From positions 97,819 through 161,818 of the forward strand of contig NZ_LAZU01000018.1 in the NCBI RefSeq assembly GCF_000987955.1: a DNA stretch of 64,000 bases, read 5' to 3'. This document shows positions 36,402 to 46,284 of the stretch, piece after piece (position 1 is the first letter of the stretch; every line of letters starts with the position of its first letter). The notes beneath the pieces are model-generated. The model ran no database searches. It saw nothing but the letters and a program-made list of their open reading frames with translations, and was not told the DNA's origin. The DNA is from Paenibacillus sp. DMB20 (GTDB lineage: Bacteria > Bacillota > Bacilli > Paenibacillales > Paenibacillaceae). The translations under genes were made by a program, and so were the position numbers.

Positions 36402-36580
36402 ACAACCACTTCGTAGTGCTCTCGCAAAAGATGGCCGGCCACTTAATGATGCGTGGTTTTGTGCTTAAGGGTATAGGAGAAAACCACAGATATCCAGGCC
36501 GAAACGTGTTCTTTTTCAAGAATACGCCGGAACTACAGGAGGCAATTGCAGAGTTCAACTTAACGAATGGAGGAAATTAA
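36398..36580 (+). CDS. DUF5659-like small protein (60 aa)
   Basis: A 60-residue protein with the pattern FVVLSQKMAGHLMMRGFVLKGIGENHRYPGRNVFFFKNTPELQEAI, which fits small DUF5659-type phage proteins (SQ-x-GYLM-x-RGF, KNVFYF, LQ-x-AI). It is coupled to the gene before it by a GTGA overlap and to the next by adjacency. Function of the family is not known. Confidence 0.6.
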   Translation: MNNHFVVLSQKMAGHLMMRGFVLKGIGENHRYPGRNVFFFKNTPELQEAIAEFNLTNGGN

Positions 36581-37111
36581 ATGACAAATGGAGTTGAAAC
36601 GGCAAGAAAACCTCTACCGGGAGACAAAGGGACGCTGCTAGACAGCCCCGGAGGTTACGAGGTGTACAATCGTGAGCTTATTCGCAAAGTATTTCCGCGT
36701 ATAATTTCCGAAGCATATGACGTAGTCTTTGCTGGATCAAGGCGTAAACCGGAAATTCGAGACATTGTAGCGTTCTACTTCCTTCTGCAATCGTATATTG
36801 ACGGTAATCATACGCGGGAAGATGGTTCGTGTAACGATCGATTCGGGGCGTGTTTCTTGTCCTACGAGGCAATAATGTCGACCCTACGGATTGACCGGCC
36901 GCGCGTAAAATTACTTGCGGATATTCTCGATACCAACGGGATAATTCGAACAGCGAACCATTACGAAGGGACACGCCGATTCAAGTGGTACTTTCCGTCG
37001 TACTGCCCGCGGATAACTAATGATGGATATATAGTCGATGAGGACGGCGTTATTGTAAAACCTGACTTTGCCGTGTACAAGCCACGGAGAAGAGGAGAAA
37101 AGGTCGCGTAG
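36581..37111 (+). CDS. Winged-helix protein, possible phage replication initiator
   Basis: A 176-residue protein. The central part (IRDIVAFYFLLQSYIDGNHTREDGSCNDRFGACFLSYEAIMSTLRIDRPRVKLLADILDTNGII) has the form of replication-initiator winged helices: a helical pair, a recognition helix, then NHYEGTRRFKWYFPSY. Three 25-bp tandem repeats begin exactly at its stop codon. Initiator genes often carry their iterons inside or next to the gene, so a role at a phage origin is proposed. Confidence 0.5.
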   Translation: MTNGVETARKPLPGDKGTLLDSPGGYEVYNRELIRKVFPRIISEAYDVVFAGSRRKPEIRDIVAFYFLLQSYIDGNHTREDGSCNDRFGACFLSYEAIMSTLRIDRPRVKLLADILDTNGIIRTANHYEGTRRFKWYFPSYCPRITNDGYIVDEDGVIVKPDFAVYKPRRRGEKVA

Positions 37112-37183
37112 TATGTGCAGGGCACACTACCGGTAGTATGCGCAGGACACACTATGGTTAGTATGTTCTGGACACACGGTAAA
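37109..37183 (+). repeat. Three 25-bp tandem iterons (possible replication origin)
   Basis: Three direct copies with exact 25-bp spacing start at 37109, 37134 and 37159. Each follows TAGTATGNNCNGGNCACAC. They overlap the stop codon of the winged-helix gene and are followed by an A-rich stretch (37184-37230). Confidence 0.75.
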
Positions 37184-37524
37184 GATAGAAAGAATTAAGA
37201 GAGAAATACGTAAAAGAGAAACAAAAGATTACCGCGTCGGTTAAATTCGCTTCGCTCATTGAACCTCGCGGACCAAATAAGATTAATTAAATATTTCACT
37301 CGCGATAACGAGCATCCGCAAGGATGTGAGTACGAAGCCTTTGGCTGAGTAGGTACTTCATGATGATTATTCAAGTAGTTATTTCATGTAGGCGAGTAAG
37401 GACGTTCTATAACGCTATAGGGCGTATTTTTCGTCTATCCCGTAACCTTGCGCTAATATGGATCGCTAACCATCGCTCTATATTTTGCGCAGATTATACC
37501 AATATATCAGGGAGGCGCGATAGT
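37184..37524 (+). other. Non-coding stretch downstream of the iterons
   Basis: An A-rich part (37184-37230) could serve as an unwinding element. The rest (37230-37500) contains short inverted repeats around ATCCGCAAGGATG (37314-37326) but no convincing gene. An open frame from 37360 runs into the next gene without its own ribosome binding site. Confidence 0.45.
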
Positions 37525-37893
37525 ATGGGCGTAGTTAAAACGGATTTGGAAAAGCAGGCGCGAGAGTATGAGGCTAAATACGCACTTCATAGCAGCGCTG
37601 GCGTTAGAGCGTTACTAAAGGACAGACACCACATTGCTGAACGTAGATTTTACGGGGACGTGTCCGCATCTGACATTCTGCTGGACTTAGATTCCGCCAT
37701 AACTATCGCCGATCTAACCGAACGTCAGGCGGAGACAATCATGTTGATTTATGGCGCTGACTTAACGCAAGCGAGAGTGTCGGAGATTATGGGGATAACG
37801 CAAAAGTCAGTGGACGAACACATCGAGGCAGCAACGGAAAAGATTGCAGCGGTGTTTGCGCAATGGGAATACGGAGAAGTGGTAGCCGCGTAA
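37525..37893 (+). CDS. ArpU-like late transcriptional regulator
   Basis: A 122-residue protein with a sigma-70 region-4-like C-terminus: LTERQAETIMLIYGADLTQARVSEIMGITQKSVDEHIEAATEKI (helix-turn-helix, residues about 73-115). ArpU-type regulators of this size lie directly before the terminase genes in Gram-positive phages and switch on late genes. The ATG at 37525 follows AGGGAGGCG. A terminator lies between it and the terminase genes, so late promoter control there is likely. Confidence 0.75.
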   Translation: MGVVKTDLEKQAREYEAKYALHSSAGVRALLKDRHHIAERRFYGDVSASDILLDLDSAITIADLTERQAETIMLIYGADLTQARVSEIMGITQKSVDEHIEAATEKIAAVFAQWEYGEVVAA

Positions 37894-37958
37894 TGTTGAC
37901 ATAAACGATTACGAGTAACCGATCCCGCAATGAATTACAGTAAAAGAAATGTAATATA

Positions 37959-38005
37959 AGCGCCTTTGATCCGTTGTACCTGAACGGGTGAAAGGCGCTA
38001 TTTTT
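37959..38005 (+). terminator. Terminator between the ArpU-like regulator and the terminase genes
   Basis: AGCGCCTTT pairs with AAAGGCGCT, with an inner CCGTT/AACGG stem, followed by ATTTTT. Confidence 0.8.
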
Positions 38006-38021
38006 ATAAGGAGGGTCGAAG

Positions 38022-38414
38022 ATGGCGAGATCACTGACGCAAGAACAATACGATGCTATCGCGTATATGGCTTTACCGAAGAAAGGCGGACTTACCTACG
38101 ATCAACTTGCGGAGAAGATTGGCGTACATCGAGCGACTATATTCGAATGGAAGAAGAATCCCGCATTTGAGGCGGAGTTAAAGCGCCAGATGATACGTAA
38201 TAGCCAGGATAAACTACCGGAGCTTATCGAGTCACTGGCGGACATTGCTATACGGGACGGTAACGCGGCCATGGCGAAGCTTGCGCTACAGATTAACGGT
38301 CTGCTTACGGAGAAGGTCGAGGTTGAGACGAAGGATAGCGGAGGCACTGACATTGATGCGTTGAGGCAGCGACTTGAGGCGTTTAAGGCGCAGAAGTCGG
38401 GGGATACGGAATAG
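38022..38414 (+). CDS. Terminase small subunit-like protein
   Basis: A 130-residue protein with an N-terminal helix-turn-helix (LTYDQLAEKIGVHRATIFEWKKNPAFEAEL) typical of small terminases of the phBC6A51-like type. A helical oligomerisation region (LPELIESLADIAIRDGNAAMAKLALQINGLL) and an acidic coiled-coil end follow. It would recognise phage DNA for packaging. The ATG is 8 bases after AGGAGGG. About 700 bases of non-coding DNA separate it from the large subunit, which is unusual. Confidence 0.8.
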   Translation: MARSLTQEQYDAIAYMALPKKGGLTYDQLAEKIGVHRATIFEWKKNPAFEAELKRQMIRNSQDKLPELIESLADIAIRDGNAAMAKLALQINGLLTEKVEVETKDSGGTDIDALRQRLEAFKAQKSGDTE

Positions 38415-39108
38415 GCGCATTATATAGGTAGGGATTTGCGTGGTGAGGGCGACTAACTCCGACTTGTGAGCCGTTTTATCAACGAGCGGCTTCCGGCGCG
38501 CACCGCCCCCCGAAATTTTCCAATCCTTTAACGGAACACAGCGTTACATCGCGACTTATACGAACGAATGTACGTTGTATAGGCGGTGCATAAACGGTAG
38601 GGCAGGCGTGGGAAATACGTGTATAAATTACCAGCGCTAGAAACGGAGAATAGCGTAGTGGCGCGGTTTATTCGTGTTCTGTGCTGGGAATGTATATGCG
38701 ATGAATACGGCCGTTTTATGCACTCGGAATAAACGTAGTAGTGGCGCGGGTTTGCGGATAGGGGTAATGTCCAAAATCAGGATTTTGTACATATGTCCGT
38801 GCATAATCGGTGCATAGCGTAATGGTTACGGATTGGTACTAAGACGGTGAAATTTCGTAATCACCCCGTGGCTTTAACGCGGTGAAGCGAGACCCCCAAG
38901 GGGGTATCACGAGGGGGCGTTTTCAGGCGTATCTACAATCCGCGTATCAAAAATAACTTTTGACTTTTCGAACCGGAAACGCAAGCGCATACCTAACGCC
39001 AAATCTGACCGTTGATTTAGGCGTTTTTTGTGCTTCCGGAATATAAACGGTCGTCTGGCGCAGTTAGACGCTAATTTCTCGGTAAAATCACGGAAAGGAG
39101 GGCGCACA
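38415..39108 (+). other. Long non-coding stretch between the terminase genes
   Basis: No gene is convincing. A 24-codon frame at 38658-38732 (GTG behind ACGGAGAATA) encodes a Cys-rich peptide with CWECICDEYG and may be a tiny gene or a remnant. A GCGTAGTGGCGCGG-type motif occurs at 38653 and again (TAGTAGTGGCGCGG) at 38737. A hairpin CCCCCAAGGGGG lies at about 38892-38905. Phage packaging signals often lie near these genes, so this may include one. Confidence 0.45.
38995..39029 (+). terminator. Rho-independent terminator before the large terminase
   Basis: AACGCC-AAATC pairs with GATTT-GGCGTT around a short loop and ends in TTTTTT. Confidence 0.7.
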
Positions 39109-40890
39109 CTTATCGCCTGGGTTAACGGAAAATGGCTAACGCGACATGAACGCGAAGAGAAAATCAACGAAATAGCGACGTTGTTGGACGTACTTGAAGG
39201 CGTAGATATCAGCGCTCTCTCGCCGGACGATACCGCTGAGATTGACGCACAACTTGCGGAGTATGAACGTTTGACGCGAATACACCGCTGCGAAACGAAC
39301 CTAATCGAATTTGCGCTTGAGTACTTTTCGGAATCGCGGAACCCCGGCAATGACGGAAATTGGGACGGTTTTGATATTACGTGTTACGAAGAAGCGCCGG
39401 AGTTTCACAAGGAAATATGCGCACTCATGGACAATGTGTCAAACGTGCACACGAACGATAAAGTGGCGGAAGCAGCGCCGCGCTCTCACGCCAAGTCGAC
39501 GTATCTTTCTAAGGCCTTTCCGATCCGCGAAATTTGCTACCGAAAACGCAAATACGAAATCATCATATCGGAGACGCCAGCGGTGTCTAGCGCTAACCTC
39601 GATTGGATTGCAATGCAACTTAAGAGCAACGCGAAACTGCGCGCTGACTTCGGCCCGTTATTGTCGCCGAAACAACAGGAGAATGTAAAGGATAACAGTT
39701 CGGAGTTCATCGCCTGGGAACCGCGCGAAGACGGCACGAAGAAGCTGCTAACGAAGGTAGAGGCGGCATCGACCGGCCAGGCACTTCGGGGGCGGAACTG
39801 GAACGGCGTACGGCCGGACCTTATCATCTGCGACGACCTCGAAGACATCAAGTCGAACGCGGCCACGCCTGAACTGCGCAAGAAGCTAAAGGACTGGTTC
39901 TCGCAGACGGTCGTACCACTCGGCGATCCGCGCGGAAAGAAAACGGCGTTTATCTATATGGGAACGACGGTTCATCATGAGGCTCTTCTTGTTGACGTCC
40001 TGTATAACCGGTCGGACTTCAAGTCGCGAGTCTACCGCGCGATTATCGAATGGCCCGAGCGGATGGACTTGTGGGAAGCGTGCCGACTGGTTTACAAAGA
40101 CCCGGACCGGCCGAAAGAGGAACGTGTTAATGACGCGATCGCCCTTTACGAAGCCAACCGCGAGGAAATGGACCGCGGCGCCGTCGTATTGTGGCCGGAA
40201 GCGCAGCCGATATGGAAGCTGATGACGTGGAAATGGGACAACGGTTCCAAAGCGTTTAATACGGAGTATATGAATAATCCGGTTGACGAGGAGTCGATGA
40301 TCTTTAATCCGGAAACCTTTACGTACTGGAACTCGGGCCTTTTGCGTGAATTGCTGACGCAGTATCCACTACCGACCGAAATGTTCGACATCTACATGGG
40401 CGTTGACTTTGCGATGGGGAAAACACGCGGCGACTATTCCGCAATCGTTGTAATCGCACGCCACAAAGAGAGCGGAACAAAATACGTAATTGACGCGTTC
40501 GGTGAGCGAATTAAGCCGGACGCTTTTTTGCGTGTAATCGTCGAAAAGGCACTCCGTTATCAGCCGAACGCGATCGCAGCCGAGGCGCAGGCGGCGCAGG
40601 AATTCTTTGTTATGCAACTGAAAGATGCGCTCCGGGCTTCGGGCTACCCGGCGCAGACTCGCGTTAAGGAAATACACCAGCGGTCGCGCAAAGACTTGCG
40701 GATCGAGGCCATGCTGCCGGATATCGAGAGCGGTGAGATTCAGTTTTCGAGTAAACACGCGTTATTGCTTGAACAATTCGAAATGTACCCATCCGGGTCT
40801 CACGATGACTTGCCGGATGCGCTCGAAATGGCGGTTAGCATTGCAAGAACCAGTCGAAAGAAATTGCGCAAAAAGCCCGCATGGGCATAG
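39109..40890 (+). CDS. Terminase large subunit
   Basis: The packaging motor ATPase and nuclease. The Walker-A-like motif is PRSHAKSTYLSKAF, Walker B is LIICDDLEDI, and the RNase-H-fold nuclease shows the acidic residues of IYMGVDFAMGKTRGDYSAIVV and later DLPDALEMAVS. The frame is open upstream to 39028, but the only good ribosome binding site (GGAAAGGAGGG, 39091-39102) sits before codons CTT ATC GCC at 39109. A base may be missing there (a TTG start would result). The product is close to 593 residues. Confidence 0.9.
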   Translation, partial: LIAWVNGKWLTRHEREEKINEIATLLDVLEGVDISALSPDDTAEIDAQLAEYERLTRIHRCETNLIEFALEYFSESRNPGNDGNWDGFDITCYEEAPEFHKEICALMDNVSNVHTNDKVAEAAPRSHAKSTYLSKAFPIREICYRKRKYEIIISETPAVSSANLDWIAMQLKSNAKLRADFGPLLSPKQQENVKDNSSEFIAWEPREDGTKKLLTKVEAASTGQALRGRNWNGVRPDLIICDDLEDIKSNAATPELRKKLKDWFSQTVVPLGDPRGKKTAFIYMGTTVHHEALLVDVLYNRSDFKSRVYRAIIEWPERMDLWEACRLVYKDPDRPKEERVNDAIALYEANREEMDRGAVVLWPEAQPIWKLMTWKWDNGSKAFNTEYMNNPVDEESMIFNPETFTYWNSGLLRELLTQYPLPTEMFDIYMGVDFAMGKTRGDYSAIVVIARHKESGTKYVIDAFGERIKPDAFLRVIVEKALRYQPNAIAAEAQAAQEFFVMQLKDALRASGYPAQTRVKEIHQRSRKDLRIEAMLPDIESGEIQFSSKHALLLEQFEMYPSGSHDDLPDALEMAVSIARTSRKKLRKKPAWA

Positions 40891-40914
40891 CCATCATGAA
40901 AGGAGGATGCATAC

Positions 40915-42556
40915 TTGACGAGAAAACTGCTATCTGAGGAACTGACGGAACCTAGTGGTGTTGTTAGTACGGGTTGGGAAACGTCTAAAAAGTTGTTTCA
41001 ACCTGGGGCTATTTATCCGCCCCCGGCGCACATTCCGCGGCTTGCTCGATACAAACGCGGACGCATCATATTTGACGGCCGCCATCCGGAAATCTACGAC
41101 CGCGCGTCATCGCTGCTCAAAGATACGCCGCACGCCGCGCAGCTCAAGACGCTATTTATCGCAGTTAACCTGATGGACATTTTGCTTACGAAGCCGGCGG
41201 ACCTGCTGACCGGCGAGCCGCCAACGTTCGAATCCGGAAAAGGATCTGATTCACGTGAACAGGAACGGTTGGACTCGATCGTCGAGGAAAACGACTTGAC
41301 GCAAATGACGCATGAACTCGTTATCGGCGGCGGCTACCGTGGCGACTCGTTTATCAAGACGTATTATGCTGCGCGCGCCGATGTCAGCGAAACGGAAGCG
41401 CTCGGTCTGGATGCGCCGGATGCTCCGCTTGAGCCGATTATCGAGGCGGTACCGGCGAATATTGTTTTCCCGGAACTATCGAAAGGCTCGCGGAAAAAGT
41501 TTAAAGCGATCAATATCGCATGGATTGATTGGATTGTTGAACCGGGCGGAAAGGTTATACGCTGGCTGACCGGTAACCCTGTATCAGTGGTGCCGTACCT
41601 AAATGTCGAACGCCACATTCCCGGTTACATCGTCTATGAACGCTACAAACTGGAGGATCGCGGTGTCGATACCGAATGGGGCGTCCCTGTTGATACGTAT
41701 ACGATTGGCGAAAAAAGTCGCTACCGGACGCGATGAGGATATCGTACCTACCGGAACCGACCGTTTGCTCGTCCACCATATCCCGTACAAAAGCGTAGAT
41801 GACCGATGGGAAGGCATTAACGGCGTTGAAAAGTTGGAAAGCGTATTGAGCGCGATTAACGAACGGCTTGCGCAGATTGACTATATCCTTTGGAAACATA
41901 GCGATCCGACGGCGTACGGGCCGGACATTGACGGAGACGGCGAGGCCACAGCGCGTTTCGGCGGTAAGTATATCCCCATGGAAAAGGACGACGTAACGCC
42001 GGGATATATGACGTGGGATTCCCAGCTTGAGGGTGCGTTTAAAGAATTGGACATCCTACTTGGCCTCGTTTACCAAATGTCCGAAACACCACAGTGGTTA
42101 TTCGGAACAACTCTCGCCAACGATAAAGGTGGAACCGGCACATCTCACACGGACGGGGGAGCTATCAAAGCGCGCTTCATGCCGATATTGGCGAAGGTTA
42201 ACCGAATTCGCACGCATGTTGACCGCGCTCTTCGTGACGCAATATGGACCGCAATGCAACTCGAAAACTACGCCAATAAGGACGTAGATGGATTCGAGCC
42301 CTATGAACCAGTATATCCGCGGATTAACTGGCGCGACGGCATACCGCAAGACCCGAAAGAAGCCGCAGAAGTGGCGAGCATTCGGACCGGCGGCAAGCCG
42401 ACATCTTCCGTACTCGACGCAATCAAGGAACTAGACGGCGTGGACGACGCCGCAGCGGAGGAACGTATCAAACGTATTGACGCAGACGAGACTCGTGCAA
42501 ACGGGGTCGTTGATGGAACTATTTTTAACCGCAGCCCAGGCGGTGAAGTCGCGTGA
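40915..42556 (+). CDS. Portal protein, SPP1 Gp6-like (frameshifted)
   Basis: The portal forms the dodecameric DNA channel. The N-terminal part has SLLKDTPHAAQLKTLFIAVNLMDILLTKPADLL, and the middle NVERHIPGYIVYERYKLED. The second part has VPTGTDRLLVHHIPYKSVDDRWEGINGVEKLESVLSAINERLAQIDYIL and SETPQWLFGTTLAND. One extra A in the run 41711-41716 splits it; corrected, the junction is YTIGEKVATGRDEDI. The TTG start follows AAAGGAGGATG. The gene order large terminase - portal - minor head is standard. Confidence 0.88.
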
Positions 42557-43356
42557 ACCATGATCGCGAAATCGAAAAGTTAGTCCGTGCTTATAAAGAC
42601 GCGGTCAAAGCGATATACGCGGAACTTGACCGCATTGACATCTCGAACATATCGCGCGCTAAGTCAGCAGCGGCCCTCGTTGAAGTAACGAAAATACTTG
42701 CGAGCCTTAACGAAGAATCGGCCGCATGGGTTGCCGAAAACGTGCCGAAAGCTGCTCGTGAGGGCGTATTATCAGCGCTCGTATCTCTCGACGTAGAAGA
42801 CGCGGAGAAGATCGAGAAGTTTAGCCGGATTAATCGCGAAATGGTTGCAGCGACGGTGGCGGACACGCAGGCAGACTTACTGGCGGTCACGAAAAACGTT
42901 GAAAGGCGTGTTCGTTCGGCCGTCCGACAAGTAACAGCGGAATCCATGCGTGCCAATCTCGCGAAAGGCGTTAACGGCCGGCGAACTATAAGCCGCGATA
43001 TTCTCGACGGACTGCGGAAAAAGCTCGGTGACTCCGTTAATAGCGGTATTATCGACGCAGCCGGCCACCGATGGAAGCCGGAAGTCTACGTTGAAATGGT
43101 GACGCGGACGAAACTGGCGGAGACAAACCGCGAGGCAACGATGAACGAAGCGATTGGACGCGGAGCAATGTACGGCCGGATATCGAGGCACGGCGCGGCC
43201 GATGATTGCCGACTATGGGAGGGGCGGATAATAAAGCTGACTCCGGACGCCCCCGGAGATTACCCGTATATTGGAGACTTACCACGTAGGCAAATCTTCC
43301 ATCCACGCTGTCGCCATGTAATAACACCAGTGCGCGATCCTGTTAACGCCATCTAG
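42553..43356 (+). CDS. Phage minor capsid protein (minor head protein 2 / MuF-like)
   Basis: A 267-residue protein with a helical N-terminus and a C-terminal minor-capsid domain: VYVEMVTRTKLAETNREATMNEAIGRG, HGAADDCRLWEGRIIKLTPDAPG and FHPRCRHVITPV. The last motifs (D-x-C, HPRCRH) are typical of MuF/minor capsid 2 proteins, which enter the head near the portal. It overlaps the portal stop by 4 bases (GTGA). Confidence 0.87.
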   Translation: MNHDREIEKLVRAYKDAVKAIYAELDRIDISNISRAKSAAALVEVTKILASLNEESAAWVAENVPKAAREGVLSALVSLDVEDAEKIEKFSRINREMVAATVADTQADLLAVTKNVERRVRSAVRQVTAESMRANLAKGVNGRRTISRDILDGLRKKLGDSVNSGIIDAAGHRWKPEVYVEMVTRTKLAETNREATMNEAIGRGAMYGRISRHGAADDCRLWEGRIIKLTPDAPGDYPYIGDLPRRQIFHPRCRHVITPVRDPVNAI

Positions 43357-43445
43357 GTGTTTTTGTTTTGTCCAGACGTGGAATGACGTTAAACTCTACG
43401 GTTCAAAAGATATGGTCGACGGACCTTAAACGGGAGGAAGTATCG

Positions 43446-44139
43446 ATGAGTAAAGAAACTATTCGCTTTAGATATCCGTTGAATCTGCAACTTTTTGCGG
43501 AGGAGAACCCAAATCCGACGCCTACTAATCCGGAACCTAATCCGGAACCAGAAAGGACTTTTACTCAGGCGGAACTCGACGAAATTGTAGCGAAGAGACT
43601 CGCGCGAGATCGAAAGGGCCGTGAGGATTACGATGATATCAAAGCGAAGCTGACCGCGCTTGAAGAGGCGGAAGCAGAACGTGAGAAAGCGAAGTTGTCG
43701 GAAACGGAGCGCTTGAAGGCGGAGAAAGCTGCCGCACTTCAAGCCGCGGAAGATGCGAAGGCCGATCGCGATAGGGTGCTAACCGCCGCTAACCAACGCC
43801 TAATCAATGCGGAATTTAAAAACGTTGGCACGCGAGGGCAACATTCCGGCCGATCGGCTGAGCGCTGCGCTGAAATTGGCGGACTTGAGTGGTGTTACCG
43901 TCGATGAAGACGGAAATGCACAAGGCGTTGAGGAGGCAGTTAAGGCGCTTGTCGAGACACACCCATACCTGACCGAGAAAACGCAACCCAAGCAGATCGG
44001 CGGTGCGAGTGGAGGCGCGGACCCGACGGACAAATCGAAGGAACAGCTGCTTGCGGATGCGGCAGAAAAGGCGCGTAAGAGTGGTCGGCTTGAAGATCAA
44101 GCGGCATACGCGAAGTTAAAACGAGAACTTGGAATGTAA
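43446..44139 (+). CDS. Capsid scaffolding protein (frameshifted)
   Basis: The typical scaffold pattern: short N-terminus (LNLQLFAEENPNPTP, Asn/Pro-rich), RTFTQAELDEIVAKRLARDRKGREDYDDIKAKL, then a highly charged coiled coil (residues about 60-115) and an acidic end. An extra A in the run 43818-43822 breaks the frame; corrected, it reads NAEFKTLAREGNIPADRLSAALK. The ATG at 43446 follows GGGAGG. It guides capsid assembly and sits just before the capsid gene. Confidence 0.83.
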
Positions 44140-44204
44140 GCGAAGACGTACCGATTATCGGGCGTCTTTTGTTTTACACAAAAACACATTACGGAGGTTT
44201 TTAG

Positions 44205-45297
44205 ATGTCTAAAATTTTGTCTGGCGAACTTATTGGTAAACGCGAGTCAGTAACAGATCAACTTCTGCTTCTGAACGCTTATCAGACGCCCCTCATTTCT
44301 ATGCTTGGATTCAGTAATCCAGTAACACAGGTCGAGCATGTTTGGTTTGAAGATTCTATGTTTGGTAACGAGTCCAAAATTACGGAGGCGGCCGCTGCCG
44401 GTGTAACTACCCTATCAGTTGCCGACGTTGAGCCTTTCCGAGCTGACCAAGTCGTTAAGGTAGGCGAAGAGCTTATCCTCGTAACTGGCGTTGATCCCGT
44501 AAGCAAAAAGCTCGCGGTAATGCGTGGGTATGCCGGTACGACTGCGGCGGATATTACAGCAAACGCCGTGATTGAAGTTCAATATGTTGCCGGTTCCGAA
44601 GGAGCCGACGCTAGATCCGGACGTTACAAGCCGCGCGTAAGAAAGTCCAACCTTACGCAGATTTTCGACGAAACCGTTGATATTTCCGGTACGGCGGCGG
44701 CGGTAGCCAATTACGGGATCGACGATTTATATGAATATGAAAAAGCGAAAAAACTGCTGGAACTGGCGCTTCAACTTGAAAAGGCGTATATCGGTGGTGT
44801 CCGTTATGAGAATGGAGTTGTCCGCCAAATGGGCGGAATCCGCAGCATGATTCAAACAAATGTTACTGATCTTGCTGGTAAGGATCTAACAATGGACGTA
44901 CTTAACGACTCGCTTCAGTCTATTTACACTGCCGGCGGATTTACAACGGGTGGAAATTACGAAATCATCGTACCAGCTAAACAGAAGCGCGTTGTTGGTA
45001 AATTTAGTGACAACCTGGTGCGCATTAATAACGGTGACGATAAGCGCGGTACAGTCGTTAACCGTTTGATCACAGATTTCGGTGAGATTCCGGTTTCCAT
45101 TAATGATAATTTGAGCGCAGATGAAATTGTCATCTTGGACAAGAACCGCGCCTTCCTTCGTCCTCTTCAAGGTCGTGATTTCGGCCACGAATACCTCGGC
45201 AAAAAAAGGCGACTATTTCCAAGGACAAATTGTCGGTGAATATACGCTGGAATTTTTGCAAGAGGCCGCACACGCCCGCATCAAAGGCGCGAAGTAA
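44205..45297 (+). CDS. Major capsid protein, SU10/DUF5309-like (C-terminal frameshift)
   Basis: The main shell protein, about 363 residues. It starts MSKILSGELIGKRESVTDQLLLLNAYQTPL; the pattern with HVWFEDSMFGNESKITEAAAAG and YKPRVRKSNLTQIFDETVDISGT fits SU10-type capsid proteins of HK97 fold. An A7 run at 45201-45207 shifts the end; with six A residues it continues GKKGDYFQGQIVGEYTLEFLQEAAHARIKGAK to 45297. The start follows ACGGAGG. Confidence 0.87.
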
Positions 45298-45316
45298 TCG
45301 GAAGGAGGACGAGTAA

Positions 45317-45559
45317 ATGGCGGTATTTCAATCGAAGTACCGCGAACTCTCCTTTTACGTCGACGGTGAGAGGCACGCCTTTTCGAGCGGAACCTTATCG
45401 ACCGATGACGTAGAGGTAATCGCGGTACTTGATACTATGGCGGATGCAAAACGAATTGACCAACCGAAGACGGCATCTCCGAAGGTTGAGTCGCCAGAAG
45501 GAACCGAAACGAAAACGGAGGATAAGCCGCCAACCCGGCGCAAAACCTCCGGTAAATAA
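45317..45559 (+). CDS. Small head-region protein (80 aa), YqbF-like
   Basis: A short N-terminal beta region (YRELSFYVDGERHAFSSGTLSTDDVEVIAVLDTMADAKRI) is followed by a Lys/Glu/Pro-rich disordered tail. Proteins of this form occur directly after the capsid gene in skin/PBSX-like elements. It follows GGAAGGAGG. Its exact role is not known. Confidence 0.6.
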   Translation: MAVFQSKYRELSFYVDGERHAFSSGTLSTDDVEVIAVLDTMADAKRIDQPKTASPKVESPEGTETKTEDKPPTRRKTSGK

Positions 45560-45573
45560 CGGAGGTGGAGCAA

Positions 45574-45966
45574 GTGGCGATAATGGCAAGCATAACGTTA
45601 GCGGACGAATACATTAACGCGAATTGTATCGATATTGAGGACTGGGTAGAGTGTGACGCAGCGAAAAAACAACGAATATTAAACGTCGCCGAGCGTACAC
45701 TCACGAACAAATATCCGACATATGCGATACCTGACGCGGCGGTATACGAGTTTGCTAACGAACTAGCGATTGCGTTTAACGATACGAATAGGCTGCAACA
45801 GCAAGGAATTGCGGCATTCGGCGTAACTGGGGTCGCTAACTTTACGTTCAAGGACTGGGCGAAGTCGGGCGTAGAGGCGTGGATTCCGGAGTCAGCGCTG
45901 GATATTATCGGCGCGGCGAATGGCGTGAAACTCGGGCGAAAAGTGGCGAAGTGGGTGACGATGTAA
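45574..45966 (+). CDS. Head-tail connector protein, YqbG-like
   Basis: A 130-residue protein, mainly helical (LADEYINANCIDIEDWVECDAAKKQRILNVAERTL), matching adaptor proteins that extend the portal. The GTG at 45574 is chosen, 6-7 bases after GGAGGTGG. Its stop overlaps the next start (TAATG). Order capsid - YqbF - YqbG - YqbH - gp10-like is conserved in related elements. Confidence 0.7.
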   Translation: MAIMASITLADEYINANCIDIEDWVECDAAKKQRILNVAERTLTNKYPTYAIPDAAVYEFANELAIAFNDTNRLQQQGIAAFGVTGVANFTFKDWAKSGVEAWIPESALDIIGAANGVKLGRKVAKWVTM

Positions 45967-46284
45967 TGGCGCTGATTCCTTTAAAACAGACAATCACGGT
46001 CACGAAGCCGGAATACCGTGACGGCTGGGGCATCCTTATCCCAGGAGAGAGCGTAATTCTTAAGGCGAGAGTATCCGAAGAAACGCGCGTTGTAAAGAAC
46101 GTCTACGGGGAGGAAGCTGTTTCAAGTATGACGATTTACCTCGATAAGTTGGCGGATGTTTCACACGACGACACAATTTTGTACACGAATGAATTAGGTG
46201 TCCAGGTCAAGCGGAAACCGATCGCCATACAGCCTAAACGTTTTTTTAAACGGAAAGGCGATTCTTACGGAGGTGTTCGTTTAA
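45966..46284 (+). CDS. Head closure protein, YqbH-like (C-terminal frameshift)
   Basis: A 105-residue beta-rich protein (IPLKQTITVTKPEYRDGWGILIPGESVILKARVSEETRVV), like YqbH/gp16-type stoppers. As written the T7 run at 46241-46247 fuses it in frame to the next gene. With six T residues the frame ends RFLNGKAILTEVFV with a TAA overlapping the ATG at 46284. That neat overlap, plus a GGAGGTG before 46284, argues for two separate genes. Confidence 0.72.
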
